Assembly: GCA_945829225.1 (NCBI GenBank)
Contig: CALZTY010000003.1
Span: 41,567-105,566 of the forward strand
Origin: an uncultured Bacteroidales bacterium
Lineage (GTDB): Bacteria > Bacteroidota > Bacteroidia > Bacteroidales > Muribaculaceae
Direction of reading: 5' to 3'
Length of the DNA: 64,000 nt
Positions 39,577-47,923 of this stretch are shown in pieces. Positions within the stretch are counted from its first letter, which is position 1, and each line of letters starts with the position of its first letter. The notes under the pieces are model-generated. The model saw nothing but the letters and a program-made list of their open reading frames with translations. It did not search any database and was not told the origin of the DNA. Position numbers and translations under genes: made by a program.

Positions 39577-40226
39577 AGGATATACCGGTGCGCCGTGGCC
39601 GCCGATATATAGCCTCGTTGGTCGAGAACGGCGAGCATGCCGGGCAGGACTTCAAGTATGCCATCAGTGATGCTCGCAAGATTGCTCGCTCGATATCGGC
39701 ATTTGCCAATGCCGATGGCGGGCATTTGCTCATAGGTGTCAAGGACAACGGTACCATTGCCGGGGTGCGAAACGAGGAAGATATCTATGTGGTGGAGCAA
39801 GCCGCCGAGCGCTATTGCGACCCACCACAGCATATTGATTTTGAGGCTTATAGCGTCGATACCGGCGTGGTGGTTATCCTTGCTCGTATCGCTGCTGCCG
39901 ATAGCCGCCCCGTCTACTGCATTGATGCCGACGGGCGTCACCGGGCATACTTCCGCGTCGCCGACGAGAACATCGAGGCTCACCCCCTGATGGTCGAGGT
40001 GTGGCGCAACCACGATGCCCTGTCATTCCGCCTTGACAGCGCCGCCTCACGTCTCCTCGACCTCATTGATGTCAATTCCGACGGATTAGCCATTGACACC
40101 TTGCACCTGTCGCTGGGAATGTCTCAACGTGCTACCAATCAACTGATTATCGATATGGCGGGTGCCGGAGTCATCGCCTTCACCCACACCCGCGACGGCT
40201 TCCGCCTCATCCGCCACGGACTATAA
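39573..40226 (+). CDS. Schlafen-type AlbA_2 domain ATP-binding protein
   Basis: The 217-aa protein has an AlbA_2 (divergent AAA/Schlafen) domain at about residues 15-120: GQDFKYAISDARKIARSISAFANADGGHLLIGVKDNGTIAGV is characteristic. The C-terminal 80 residues contain a winged-helix-like stretch (LGMSQRATNQLIIDMAGAGV). Such proteins are often described as putative DNA-binding or transcriptional regulators, but their function is poorly known. It overlaps mtnN by 4 nt and ends the plus-strand unit before a terminator. Confidence 0.85.
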   Translation: MKDIPVRRGRRYIASLVENGEHAGQDFKYAISDARKIARSISAFANADGGHLLIGVKDNGTIAGVRNEEDIYVVEQAAERYCDPPQHIDFEAYSVDTGVVVILARIAAADSRPVYCIDADGRHRAYFRVADENIEAHPLMVEVWRNHDALSFRLDSAASRLLDLIDVNSDGLAIDTLHLSLGMSQRATNQLIIDMAGAGVIAFTHTRDGFRLIRHGL

Positions 40227-40246
40227 TTATATATGATATACAGAAG

Positions 40247-40280
40247 CCCCCGGCGAGGTTGTCGTCGGGGGTAGCGTTTT
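40247..40280 (+). terminator. Terminator of the phoH-purC-ubiE-mtnN unit
   Basis: A 10-bp stem (CCCCCGGCGA with TCGTCGGGGG, one G-U pair) and a 5-nt loop are followed after a few bases by TTTT. It lies 21 nt after the AlbA_2 gene and faces the converging nagA gene. Confidence 0.75.
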
Positions 40281-40352
40281 ATAGATAAGTATGATATTTC
40301 TTGGTTATGGTCTTGTCTAAGGGGTGCTTTCTTCTGCTTGTAAGTAGGTTGA

Positions 40353-41522
40353 TTAATATTCGGTACGAGCCACTTCAACTTCGCGGCCCATTTGGATTAC
40401 GTTGGTGAGGTTGATGTCGTTGTCAAAGATGATGATATCGGCATCCTTGCCATAGGAGATAGAACCCTTGCGGTCGTATACGCCCATGATGCGAGCCGGG
40501 GTTTCCGATGCCATACGAGCAACGTCAGCCATAGGGATTTTGGCTTTGAGGACGCAGGTGCGGATGAGGCGGTCCATGGTGGCGATAGAGCCGGCGAGAG
40601 CCGAGCGGTCAGAGAGTTTGCACACGCCGTCCTCGATGATAACGCGGGGGTCGAAGGCGGTCTTGCTATCCGAAGCGGCGCAAGCCAGGGCGTCGGTGAT
40701 AAGGGCGACGTGGTCGGTGCCTTTGAGTTTGTGGATAAGTCGCAGGATGACCGGTGGCACGTGGATGCCATCGCAAATCATCTCGACGTTGATGCCGTCG
40801 CGGAGGTAAACTGCCTCGACGGTGCCGTCGTAGCGATACATGCCCTCCTTGTGTGAGGCGGTCATGGCGCAGTAGAAGTGAGTTGCGAGGTTAAAGCCGG
40901 CGCGATAGCCGCGCTCCACTTCCTCGTCGCGAGCGGCTGTATGACCCAGAGATACGACAACGCCCTTGGTGCGGAGGTAGCGAGCAAATTGTTCGCTATT
41001 GGGCAACTCGGGAGCGGCGTCCCAGCGCTTGATGCACTGGAATTGCTCGATGAGGGGTACATATTCGTTGGGGTCGGGGATACGTATGTTTTCGCGGAGT
41101 TGACCGCCTGCCATCTTGGGGTTGAAATAAGGACCCTCGAGGTGCAAGCCGAGAACGCCGGTGGTGGGGTCGAGCATCAATTTCTCGCAGGTGACGGCGG
41201 CATCGGCAATCATCTGCACAGTTGATGATGACAGGGTGGGGAAAATACTGGTGGTGCCGTGAGCGCGGTGCGCCTCGATGGCTGTGCGGAAGGCGTGTTC
41301 GGTGGTTTCCATAAAGTCGCATCCACCGCCGCCATGTACATGTATGTCTACACCGCCGGGGAGGATGTAGCCACCCTCGGCATCAATAATCTTGTCGGCA
41401 GTCGAGAGGCGGTTGCTGTGATTGTGTACATCCAAGATTATGGAGTCTTTTATCAGCACCGAGCCATTCTCTATCCAGCCGTTAGGAGTTAAGACTTTTC
41501 CGTTTAGGATTTGGGTTCTCAT
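40353..41522 (-). CDS. nagA: N-acetylglucosamine-6-phosphate deacetylase
   Basis: NagA removes acetate from GlcNAc-6-phosphate, a step in amino-sugar use and cell-wall recycling. The 389-aa protein is an amidohydrolase. It shows LPGGVDIHVHGGGGCDFMET (about 54-73), with the HxH metal site, GTTSIFPTLSSS, LGLHLEGPYFNPKMAGGQ (about 123-140) with the metal-binding Glu, VVSLGHTAARDEEV (about 188-201) and LITDALACAASDS with the catalytic Asp. The end MGVYDRKGSISYGKDADIIIFDND is typical. No nagB or transporter is next to it. A recognisable but imperfect -7 box (TTCCTTTG) lies upstream at about 41548-41555. Confidence 0.94.
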   Translation of the reverse strand: MRTQILNGKVLTPNGWIENGSVLIKDSIILDVHNHSNRLSTADKIIDAEGGYILPGGVDIHVHGGGGCDFMETTEHAFRTAIEAHRAHGTTSIFPTLSSSTVQMIADAAVTCEKLMLDPTTGVLGLHLEGPYFNPKMAGGQLRENIRIPDPNEYVPLIEQFQCIKRWDAAPELPNSEQFARYLRTKGVVVSLGHTAARDEEVERGYRAGFNLATHFYCAMTASHKEGMYRYDGTVEAVYLRDGINVEMICDGIHVPPVILRLIHKLKGTDHVALITDALACAASDSKTAFDPRVIIEDGVCKLSDRSALAGSIATMDRLIRTCVLKAKIPMADVARMASETPARIMGVYDRKGSISYGKDADIIIFDNDINLTNVIQMGREVEVARTEY

Positions 41523-41614
41523 TTTAGGTCTTTCGTTTAAGGTGATGCAAAGGAATAAAAAAGATAAGAACCGAGCAAGTGTTTTTACAATAAATAATAA
41601 TCGTTAACTTATAT

Positions 41615-41851
41615 TTAGTTTTGTTTCTGCTGCATTTTCAATCGATGTTGAGTAATGACATTATAATTGTCGGCAGCCCAGCGGGTGAGGTTGTGAAGCA
41701 AAGGGTTGAAGCGAATAATCTCGGCAGAATTCGTAATCAAGAGCACCAAGATGGTCCATTTACTTGAAATGTGCGACAAGATATTGCGCACCGGGCAGTG
41801 CTTGATGTCGCTAAATTTTGTTGAAAAATTTTGGATGTCTATTTCGTTCAT
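41615..41851 (-). pseudogene. HxlR-family regulator remnant with an internal deletion
   Basis: From ATG 41851 the frame gives 78 aa; intact HxlR regulators are about 100-130 aa. The N-terminal half is a clear HxlR start: FSDIKHCPVRNILSHISSKW, then TILVLL. The C-terminal half (PLLHNLTRWAADNYNVITQHR) matches the last helix of the family, which normally follows the recognition helix and wing. The roughly 40 residues between, which carry the DNA-reading helix (usually ...RFxELxRxIxxISxRMLT...), are missing, and the two halves are joined in frame. I therefore call it a deletion relic rather than a working repressor. The usual divergent target gene is absent. Confidence 0.7.
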
Positions 41852-42176
41852 TTTCAGTAACACTTTCTTTGAGGTAAGTATATGTCTAATCTGTAACTTA
41901 TTGTAAATGTGATGATTAGTTTGCAACTTTGCGCTATCTTTTTAATAGCGACTATCCAATGCAAAGCTAATCAATTAAATTGTGAAAGAATGAATACGAA
42001 TGTTAAAAAAGGTGAGAATATCGTATTCTCACACATGAATGTAGGCGATTTGTCAAGTTTTGCCGGCACGATACCCCTGGTGTATATATGCGTTGTTGAA
42101 ATGTGAAAAAAGTTGCTGCTCTGCGGAGTTATGTCACTTTTTTGTTGTACCTTTGTGTTATAAAGGTAAAGGAATT
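41852..42176. other. Intergenic region between the HxlR relic and ispF
   Basis: This 325-bp AT-rich stretch has a minus-strand -7 box (TAGCTTTG, 41969-41962) about 110 bp before the HxlR relic. It also has a plus-strand TACCTTTG at 42148-42155, 21 bp before ispF. A short open frame at 41909-42106 has no recognisable product; it may be the remains of the gene once divergent from the regulator, but nothing in it supports a specific family. Confidence 0.5.
42148..42155 (+). promoter_or_regulatory. -7 element of the ispF-HAD-polA unit
   Basis: TACCTTTG is a perfect -7 box 21 bp upstream of ATG 42177. No convincing -33 TTTG is seen at the right distance. Confidence 0.55.
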
Positions 42177-42656
42177 ATGAAAATCAGGATTGGGAACGGA
42201 TATGATGTGCACCGCCTCGTCGAGGGGTGTCGATGCATTGTGTGTGGAGTTGATATACCTCATTGCCGAGGGCTGTTAGGTCATAGCGATGCCGATGTGG
42301 CATTGCACGCCTTGAGTGATGCACTGCTCGGTGCCGCCGCTATGGGTGATATCGGGCATCATTTCCCCGACACTGATCCGCAGTGGGAGGGCGCCGACTC
42401 GCGTAGCCTACTGCGTGCCGTCGTTGACTTGCTCGCCGACAAGGGTTATAAGCCGGGCAATGTCGACATCACAATCATCGCTCAAGAGCCTAAGATGGCG
42501 CCACACATCGAGCAGATGCGAGCCAATGTCGCCGACGACCTCGGCATCGCTATGGACTCTGTGTCGGTCAAAGCCACCACTACCGAGCATCTCGGTTTCA
42601 CCGGACGTGGCGAGGGCATTGCCGCTCAAGCCGTCGCACTTATCGTTGCTGAATGA
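42177..42656 (+). CDS. ispF: 2-C-methyl-D-erythritol 2,4-cyclodiphosphate synthase
   Basis: IspF makes the cyclic diphosphate intermediate of the MEP isoprenoid pathway. The ORF track starts 39 codons too early; ATG 42177 gives the usual 159 aa. Motifs are [14 protein letters not shown] (about 3-16) with the zinc-binding Asp-x-His, [34 protein letters not shown] (two lines of the family signature, about 31-65), and the C-terminal [24 protein letters not shown]. The enzyme is a trimer binding zinc and CMP. The stop overlaps the start of the next gene by 4 nt. Confidence 0.96.
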   Translation: MKIRIGNGYDVHRLVEGCRCIVCGVDIPHCRGLLGHSDADVALHALSDALLGAAAMGDIGHHFPDTDPQWEGADSRSLLRAVVDLLADKGYKPGNVDITIIAQEPKMAPHIEQMRANVADDLGIAMDSVSVKATTTEHLGFTGRGEGIAAQAVALIVAE

Positions 42657-43498
42657 AGACGCTATATATCACCGATTTAGATGGCACATTACTCGATAAT
42701 GATGCCCGTATCAGCCCTCGCAGCGCCGCTATCTTGGGCGACTTGAGCCGTCGTGGGGCGCTCATCTCTATTGCCACCGCACGCACCCCCGCTACCGTGG
42801 TGCCACTGATGGCTGATACATACACCGACACCGACCTGGTGGTGATGACCGGCGCCGCTACCTGGAATCGCCGGCAGGCTTGCTTCAACGACATTGTCAC
42901 CATCGCTCCAGACCAGGCACGCAAGGTGATGCAGGTGATTGACGACTCGGAGGTTTCGCCTTTCTGTTACACGCTGTCGCCCGACCGTCATTGCCTCGAA
43001 GTTTATCACTCGGGTGGGTGCTACAATGCCGCCGAACAAGAATTTGTAGATGAGCGCTCCAACCTGGCACTCAAGACCTTCCACCCCCATTGTCACACTC
43101 CCGAGGAGGCTCTCGACCGCATGGTGCTGGCATTTGCTATCGGGGCTCATCAACCCATCGTTGACGTTGCCGAGCGACTGCGTTACGCCACCGACTGCTA
43201 TGTGTCATACTACAAGGACACCTACCACGAGGATACATGGCTGTTGGAAATCTTTGCTCCCGGGGTATCTAAGGCTGCCGGCGTACAACGCCTGGCGCGG
43301 CGATTGGGCGCCGACCGCATCGTCGCATTCGGCGATAACCTAAACGATATCCCTATGCTCAACATTGCCACTGTCGGCGTGGCTGTCGACAATGCCCTCG
43401 ATGAGGTCAAGGGTATCGCCGATGTGGTCATCGGCGCTAATACCGACGACTCTGTGGCGCTTTTCATCCAAGACGACTTCTACAACAACCGGCAATAA
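42653..43498 (+). CDS. Cof-type HAD-IIB phosphatase
   Basis: The 281-aa protein belongs to the Cof-like HAD-IIB group. Motif I is [24 protein letters not shown] (about 4-27), motif [16 protein letters not shown], and motif [38 protein letters not shown] (about 226-262). A large cap domain (about 85-190) lies between. Members dephosphorylate sugar phosphates, FMN or PLP; the substrate is not evident. It is coupled to ispF by a 4-nt overlap and is 1 nt from polA, so all three are co-transcribed. Confidence 0.9.
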   Translation: MKTLYITDLDGTLLDNDARISPRSAAILGDLSRRGALISIATARTPATVVPLMADTYTDTDLVVMTGAATWNRRQACFNDIVTIAPDQARKVMQVIDDSEVSPFCYTLSPDRHCLEVYHSGGCYNAAEQEFVDERSNLALKTFHPHCHTPEEALDRMVLAFAIGAHQPIVDVAERLRYATDCYVSYYKDTYHEDTWLLEIFAPGVSKAAGVQRLARRLGADRIVAFGDNLNDIPMLNIATVGVAVDNALDEVKGIADVVIGANTDDSVALFIQDDFYNNRQ

Positions 43499-43499
43499 T

Positions 43500-46226
43500 A
43501 TGGACAGCAAAAAATTATTCCTCATTGATGCCTATGCACTCATCTATCGTGCATATTATGCCATGATGCGTGCGCCTCGCGTGACCACATACGGACTCAA
43601 CACCTCGGCAATCTATGGCTTCTGCCTCACCATCGACGAGGTGCTGCGCAAGGAGGCTCCCGACTACATTGCTGTGTGCTTTGACCCCCGCGGAGGGCAC
43701 ACCTTCCGTCACGAGGCATACCCCGAATACAAGGCGCAGCGCGACAAGCAACCCGAGGATATTACTGCCTCGATTCCACACATCAAGCGACTGCTCGATG
43801 CCCTGCACATTCCCGCCATCGAGTGTGAAGGTTATGAAGCCGATGACGTTATCGGCACCCTGGCTCGGCGTGCCCAGACTCAGGGCTTTACCACTTATAT
43901 GATGACCCCCGACAAGGATTACGGGCAGTTGGTGACCGACCACATTCTGCAATATCGTCCCGCCCTCGGTGGCAAGGGCTTTGAGGTGCGTGGTCCTGCC
44001 GAAGTTTGTGCCCGTCATGGAATCTCGTCGCCGGCGCAAGTTATTGACCTCCTCGCTCTCGAGGGCGATGCCAGCGACAATGTGCCCGGCTGTCCCGGCG
44101 TCGGCGAGAAGACCGCCGTTAAACTCATTGCCGACTGGGGCAATGTCGAAAATCTTATCGCCAATGTTGACAGCCTCAAGGGAACGCTTAAAACCAAAAT
44201 CGCCGACAACGCCGAGAAAATACGCTTCTCCAAGTTCTTGGTGACTATCAAGACCGATGTGCCGGTGGATACCGACCTCAATGATTTGAAGCGTCGCGAG
44301 CCCGACATGGCTGCTCTGGCGGCGCTATTTGACGAGTTGCAGTTCAAGAGCCTTGCCTCGCGCTTCGGTATCACTGCAGAGACTCCTGTTGCGGCACCGA
44401 CCGCACAGGCATCACTATTTGATGAAATTGACGATGCCCCCGCCACGCAGCCTGCACCCACGGCGGTAGTGGCTGATACAGTGGTAGATATAAGCCGCGC
44501 CGTCACTTCTGCTTTATCTGCCGAGAGCGTCGGTGTCGCTGCATATGTCACCGGTGAGGAAGCAATGACCGCCATGTTGCGAGGTCTCGCCATCGCCGAC
44601 GGCACAACCGTCACATACGTGCCGATGCCCGATTTTGCCGCCGAGCAAGCCGAGGTCCTGGCAGCCCTTAAGCCTCTGTTTGAGGGGAAATCGACCATAG
44701 TCAACAGTGATGTCAAGCGCTTGATGATACTCTTGCGCCGCCATGGCATCAAGTGGACGGCTCCATATTTTGACACAGCAGTAGCACATTATGTGCTGGC
44801 TCCCGAGGCGGCACACGACCCGGCATCGGTGGCATTTGCCATCGCCGGAGTGCGCACCGCCGACTACAACCTCTCTGCCACCGAGCGCCGCCGTTGGAGT
44901 TTCGATACCATTGAGGATGCGGCGGCAGCGATGGGCGAGCGCGCCGATATGGTTCTGAAACTCAAGCCTATGCTCATCGAGCGCCTTGCCGAGCAAGACT
45001 TGCTCAAGTTATACACCGATATAGAGGCGCCTCTCACAGCCGTGCTCGCCGATATGGAGTGGCAAGGTATGCGAATTGACACCGCAGCCCTTGCTACACT
45101 GTCGCGCCGACTGTCGGCACGCGTCAATGAACTCGAACAGGAGGTATACGCTCTTGCAGGCACCGAGTTCAACATCTCCTCGCCTATACAGGTGGGGCAA
45201 ATCCTCTTTGACCGCTTGCAGATACCCACGACTGCCAAGAAGACCAAGCGCGGGTTCTGGTCCACAACCGAGGAGGTGCTCGAAAAATTGGCTCACAAAT
45301 ATCCCATAGTGGGTAAAATCCTTGAAATCCGTGGCTTACGCAAATTATTGGCTACATACATCGAGGCTCTGCCCACCCTTATCAATCCGGCGACCGGCAA
45401 GATACACACCACACTCAATCAGGTAGCCACAGCCACCGGGCGCATCTCGTCGGTTAATCCAAATCTCCAAAATATCCCCGTGCGCACCGATGACGGGCGC
45501 GAAATACGTCGCGCTTTCATCGCCGACGATGGTGACATCCTCTTGTCGGCTGATTACTCGCAGATAGAATTGCGCCTGATGGCGGATATCAGCGGTGACC
45601 CTGAGATGATAGCCGCCTTCAATGCCGGCGAGGATATCCACCGTGCCACTGCCGCCAAGATTTATCACAAGCCTATTGAGGAGGTGACCGACACTGAGCG
45701 GCGCCATGCCAAGACCGCCAATTTCGGTATTATTTACGGCATATCGGCATTCGGGTTGTCGGAGCGCCTTGCTATCCCACGTCTCGAGGCTAAGAGCTTG
45801 ATCGAAAATTACTTGAAGACCTATTCGGGCGTCAAGCAATATATGGACGACATCGTCAAGAAGGCGCGCGAGCAGGGCTATGTGAGCACCATCTACGGGC
45901 GCAAACGCTTTTTGCCCGACATCAGTTCGCGCAACGCTGCCCTGCGAGGCTATGCCGAGCGTAATGCTATCAACGCGCCGTTGCAAGGCTCAGCCGCCGA
46001 CATTATCAAGATAGCGATGATTGCCATCCATCGTCGCATGGGGCAAATGGGCTTGCACTCGCGCATGATTATGCAGGTGCACGACGAATTGGTATTCAAT
46101 GTCGTGCCCGATGAGTTGGATGCTCTCACGGCGATGGTCACCGAGGAAATGCGCAACGCCTACCATGGGCGCGTCACATTGGAAGTGAGCGCCGGCACAG
46201 GTCACAACTGGCTCGACGCCCACTAA
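43500..46226 (+). CDS. polA: DNA polymerase I, apparently without proofreading residues
   Basis: The start is ATG 43500 (MDSKKLFLIDAYALIYRAYY), giving 908 aa; the ORF track begins inside the HAD gene. The 5'-3' exonuclease domain is intact (about 1-290: YEADDVIGTLA, TPDKDYGQLV, EGDASDNVPGCPGVGEKTAVK). The polymerase domain is intact, with motif A DYSQIELRLMADISGD, motif B RRHAKTANFGIIYG and motif C QVHDELVFNV. The middle domain (about 330-500) still aligns with 3'-5' exonucleases through PYFDTAVAHYVLAPE. However, the DxE motif is replaced by a VGVAAYVTGEEAM stretch, the usual N-x-K-x-D reads SDVKRLM, and the last Asp is Arg. Proofreading is therefore probably lost. Confidence 0.96.
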   Translation: MDSKKLFLIDAYALIYRAYYAMMRAPRVTTYGLNTSAIYGFCLTIDEVLRKEAPDYIAVCFDPRGGHTFRHEAYPEYKAQRDKQPEDITASIPHIKRLLDALHIPAIECEGYEADDVIGTLARRAQTQGFTTYMMTPDKDYGQLVTDHILQYRPALGGKGFEVRGPAEVCARHGISSPAQVIDLLALEGDASDNVPGCPGVGEKTAVKLIADWGNVENLIANVDSLKGTLKTKIADNAEKIRFSKFLVTIKTDVPVDTDLNDLKRREPDMAALAALFDELQFKSLASRFGITAETPVAAPTAQASLFDEIDDAPATQPAPTAVVADTVVDISRAVTSALSAESVGVAAYVTGEEAMTAMLRGLAIADGTTVTYVPMPDFAAEQAEVLAALKPLFEGKSTIVNSDVKRLMILLRRHGIKWTAPYFDTAVAHYVLAPEAAHDPASVAFAIAGVRTADYNLSATERRRWSFDTIEDAAAAMGERADMVLKLKPMLIERLAEQDLLKLYTDIEAPLTAVLADMEWQGMRIDTAALATLSRRLSARVNELEQEVYALAGTEFNISSPIQVGQILFDRLQIPTTAKKTKRGFWSTTEEVLEKLAHKYPIVGKILEIRGLRKLLATYIEALPTLINPATGKIHTTLNQVATATGRISSVNPNLQNIPVRTDDGREIRRAFIADDGDILLSADYSQIELRLMADISGDPEMIAAFNAGEDIHRATAAKIYHKPIEEVTDTERRHAKTANFGIIYGISAFGLSERLAIPRLEAKSLIENYLKTYSGVKQYMDDIVKKAREQGYVSTIYGRKRFLPDISSRNAALRGYAERNAINAPLQGSAADIIKIAMIAIHRRMGQMGLHSRMIMQVHDELVFNVVPDELDALTAMVTEEMRNAYHGRVTLEVSAGTGHNWLDAH

Positions 46227-46252
46227 AAATATCAGATAGGTCTTGTTTATCA

Positions 46253-46366
46253 ACGACGAAAAGTTGGTCATTTGACCGGTTTTCCGTCATATGATTTGCA
46301 AAGTTGCTGATTATTAGCTATATTTGCACGACGAAAAGTTGGTCATTTGACCGATTTTCCGTCATA
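46253..46366. repeat. Two 39-bp direct repeats flanking a promoter
   Basis: Copies at 46253-46291 and 46328-46366 differ at one base. Each is an imperfect palindrome: outer GACG/CGTC, AAAA/TTTT and a central GGTCATTTGACC. The start-to-start distance is 75 bp. Between them lies a full plus-strand promoter, so the left copy is upstream of -33 and the right copy covers the predicted start of transcription and would form a hairpin in the RNA leader. Confidence 0.85.
46295..46326 (+). promoter_or_regulatory. Plus-strand promoter between the 39-bp repeats
   Basis: TTTG at 46295-46298, a 20-bp spacer and TATATTTG at 46319-46326 match the consensus. The transcript would run into a short relic frame at 46381 and then antisense into folA. 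Confidence 0.6.
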
Positions 46367-46380
46367 GAAAAATTTGAGGC

Positions 46381-46437
46381 ATGAAAATACAACGCAATTC
46401 CTACCTTACAAATTGTTACTGGATTGGTAGGGATTAG
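46381..46437 (+). pseudogene. 18-codon relic, probably the N-terminus of a lost DUF4143-type ATPase
   Basis: This frame is too short for the ORF track. It reads [18 protein letters not shown] and stops at TAG 46435-46437. The first nine residues match the characteristic opening of many AAA_14/DUF4143 ATPases in Bacteroidota (MKI-x-R-x-x-YL...). The rest of the gene, including Walker A, is absent, and folA ends at the same place. With the 39-bp repeats and a good promoter upstream, the simplest reading is that the coding region was deleted and the upstream region stayed. The match is short, so this stays tentative. Confidence 0.45.
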
Positions 46438-46919
46438 CGGGGGAGGTAGGTGGCGAAGGTGTAGTTGACGCCGGTGTTGGGGTCGGTTTCTGCGGGCGTA
46501 GAGGTGGCGAGGCGCCAGCGCTCGGGGTCGATGGTCGGAAAGAAAGTATCGGCATCGGGGCACTCGGCATCAATGTGGGTTATTTCGAGGGCATCGGCTC
46601 GGTCGATAGTGGCGGCGTAGATTGAGCCGCCCCCGATGATGAATGCCTGCGGCGCATCACCCACCAAGGCGAGGGCTGCATCGATTGACGGCACGGTCTC
46701 GATGTCGGGAGCGGTGAATGAAGCATCGCGCGTGATGACAATGTTGCGACGCCCGGGCAGGGCACCCTTGGGGAGCGACTGAAAGGTCTTGCGTCCCATG
46801 ATGACCGGTGAGCCCATTGTCAGTTCCTTGAAGTGGCGCAAGTCGGCACGGAACGCCAAGTCACCGTCACGCCCGATGGCACCATGCTCGGCTACGGCTG
46901 CTATGAGAATGAGTTTCAT
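46434..46919 (-). CDS. folA: Dihydrofolate reductase
   Basis: FolA reduces dihydrofolate to tetrahydrofolate using NADPH and replenishes the folate used by thymidylate synthase. The 161-aa protein shows the expected landmarks. The start is [20 protein letters not shown], with Asp in the substrate region [12 protein letters not shown] (about 25-36). The cofactor site reads [27 protein letters not shown] (about 38-64), and IIGGGSIYA is near 95-103. A DHFR-typical [17 protein letters not shown] follows. The start overlaps the end of thyA by 4 nt, the classic thyA-folA pairing. It is the last gene of the helicase-xse-thyA operon. Confidence 0.96.
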   Translation of the reverse strand: MKLILIAAVAEHGAIGRDGDLAFRADLRHFKELTMGSPVIMGRKTFQSLPKGALPGRRNIVITRDASFTAPDIETVPSIDAALALVGDAPQAFIIGGGSIYAATIDRADALEITHIDAECPDADTFFPTIDPERWRLATSTPAETDPNTGVNYTFATYLPR

Positions 46920-47710
46920 ACTGATACTACGGCGGCTATATGAGGATGAGGGTCATACCCTTCGAGGGTAAAGTCCTCGTAAACAAAGTCTTCGATATTC
47001 TTAACCTCGGGATTGAGTCTCATGACAGGTAGCGGACGCGGATCGCGAGTGAGTTGCAATCGTGCTTGGTCCAAGTGATTGAGGTACAGGTGAGCATCGC
47101 CGAGGGTGTGGATAAATTCGCCTGGTTGCAAGCCACATACCTGAGCCACCATCATAGTGAGGAGTGCATAGGAGGCGATATTGAAAGGCACTCCGAGGAA
47201 GCAGTCGGCGCTACGCTGGTAGAGTTGTAGGCTGAGGCGTCCATCGGCTACATAGAATTGGAACAAACAGTGACAAGGAGCGAGAGCCATATCGGGGAGG
47301 TCGGCGACGTTCCAGGCGCTGACGATGATACGGCGCGAGTCGGGATTGTGACGTATATCGTTGATCGCTGCGGCGAGTTGGTCGATGACACCACCGCGAG
47401 GGTCGCGCCACGAGCGCCACTGAGCGCCGTAGACCGGTCCGAGGTCGCCGTTCTCGTCAGCCCACTCGTTCCAGATGCGTACACCATTCTGTTGCAAGTA
47501 CTTAACATTGGTGTCGCCCTTTATAAACCACAATAATTCGTGGATAATAGAGCGTAGGTGGAGTTTCTTGGTGGTCACCAAGGGGAACCCGTCGGCGAGG
47601 TTGAAGCGCATTTGGTATCCGAAGGTCGAGATGGTGCCGGTGCCGGTGCGGTCGCTCTTGCGAGTGCCGTGGTCGAGGATATGTTGCAGCAAATCAAGGT
47701 ATTGTTTCAT
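46916..47710 (-). CDS. thyA: Thymidylate synthase
   Basis: ThyA methylates dUMP to dTMP, using methylene-tetrahydrofolate and releasing dihydrofolate for FolA. The 264-aa protein matches the family closely. Landmarks are [21 protein letters not shown] (about 18-38), [23 protein letters not shown] (about 50-72), the catalytic cysteine in [14 protein letters not shown] (about 141-154), [25 protein letters not shown] and [17 protein letters not shown]. The start overlaps the end of xseB by 4 nt. Confidence 0.97.
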   Translation of the reverse strand: MKQYLDLLQHILDHGTRKSDRTGTGTISTFGYQMRFNLADGFPLVTTKKLHLRSIIHELLWFIKGDTNVKYLQQNGVRIWNEWADENGDLGPVYGAQWRSWRDPRGGVIDQLAAAINDIRHNPDSRRIIVSAWNVADLPDMALAPCHCLFQFYVADGRLSLQLYQRSADCFLGVPFNIASYALLTMMVAQVCGLQPGEFIHTLGDAHLYLNHLDQARLQLTRDPRPLPVMRLNPEVKNIEDFVYEDFTLEGYDPHPHIAAVVSV

Positions 47711-47910
47711 TTTTCGGGAGATTGAAGGGTTGCAAGCACTTGGTTGAGTTCAGCCTCGGTGGTGGTGAGACGTTCGCGGCAGAAATTGAGCAGTTGGACG
47801 GCACGGCGAGTTGAAGCCGTGAGGGTGTCGACGTCGCAAGACTCCGAGCGGAGGTTTTTGAGGATTGCCTCAAGTTCGGCAATTGCTTGTTTGTATGATT
47901 GCTGTTCCAT
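47707..47910 (-). CDS. xseB: Exodeoxyribonuclease VII small subunit
   Basis: The 67-aa protein is the usual size for XseB. The helical family pattern is [20 protein letters not shown] (about 4-23), [22 protein letters not shown] and a final [11 protein letters not shown]. With XseA it degrades single-stranded DNA into oligonucleotides. It is 13 nt after xseA and overlaps thyA by 4 nt, so subunit synthesis is coupled to the neighbouring genes. Confidence 0.92.
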   Translation of the reverse strand: MEQQSYKQAIAELEAILKNLRSESCDVDTLTASTRRAVQLLNFCRERLTTTEAELNQVLATLQSPEK

Positions 47911-47923
47911 ATCTATTTGATTT

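Noticed and set aside
41909-42106. 65-aa open frame upstream of ispF
   Set aside because: No family similarity, no good start context and no partner; kept only as a note on the intergenic region.
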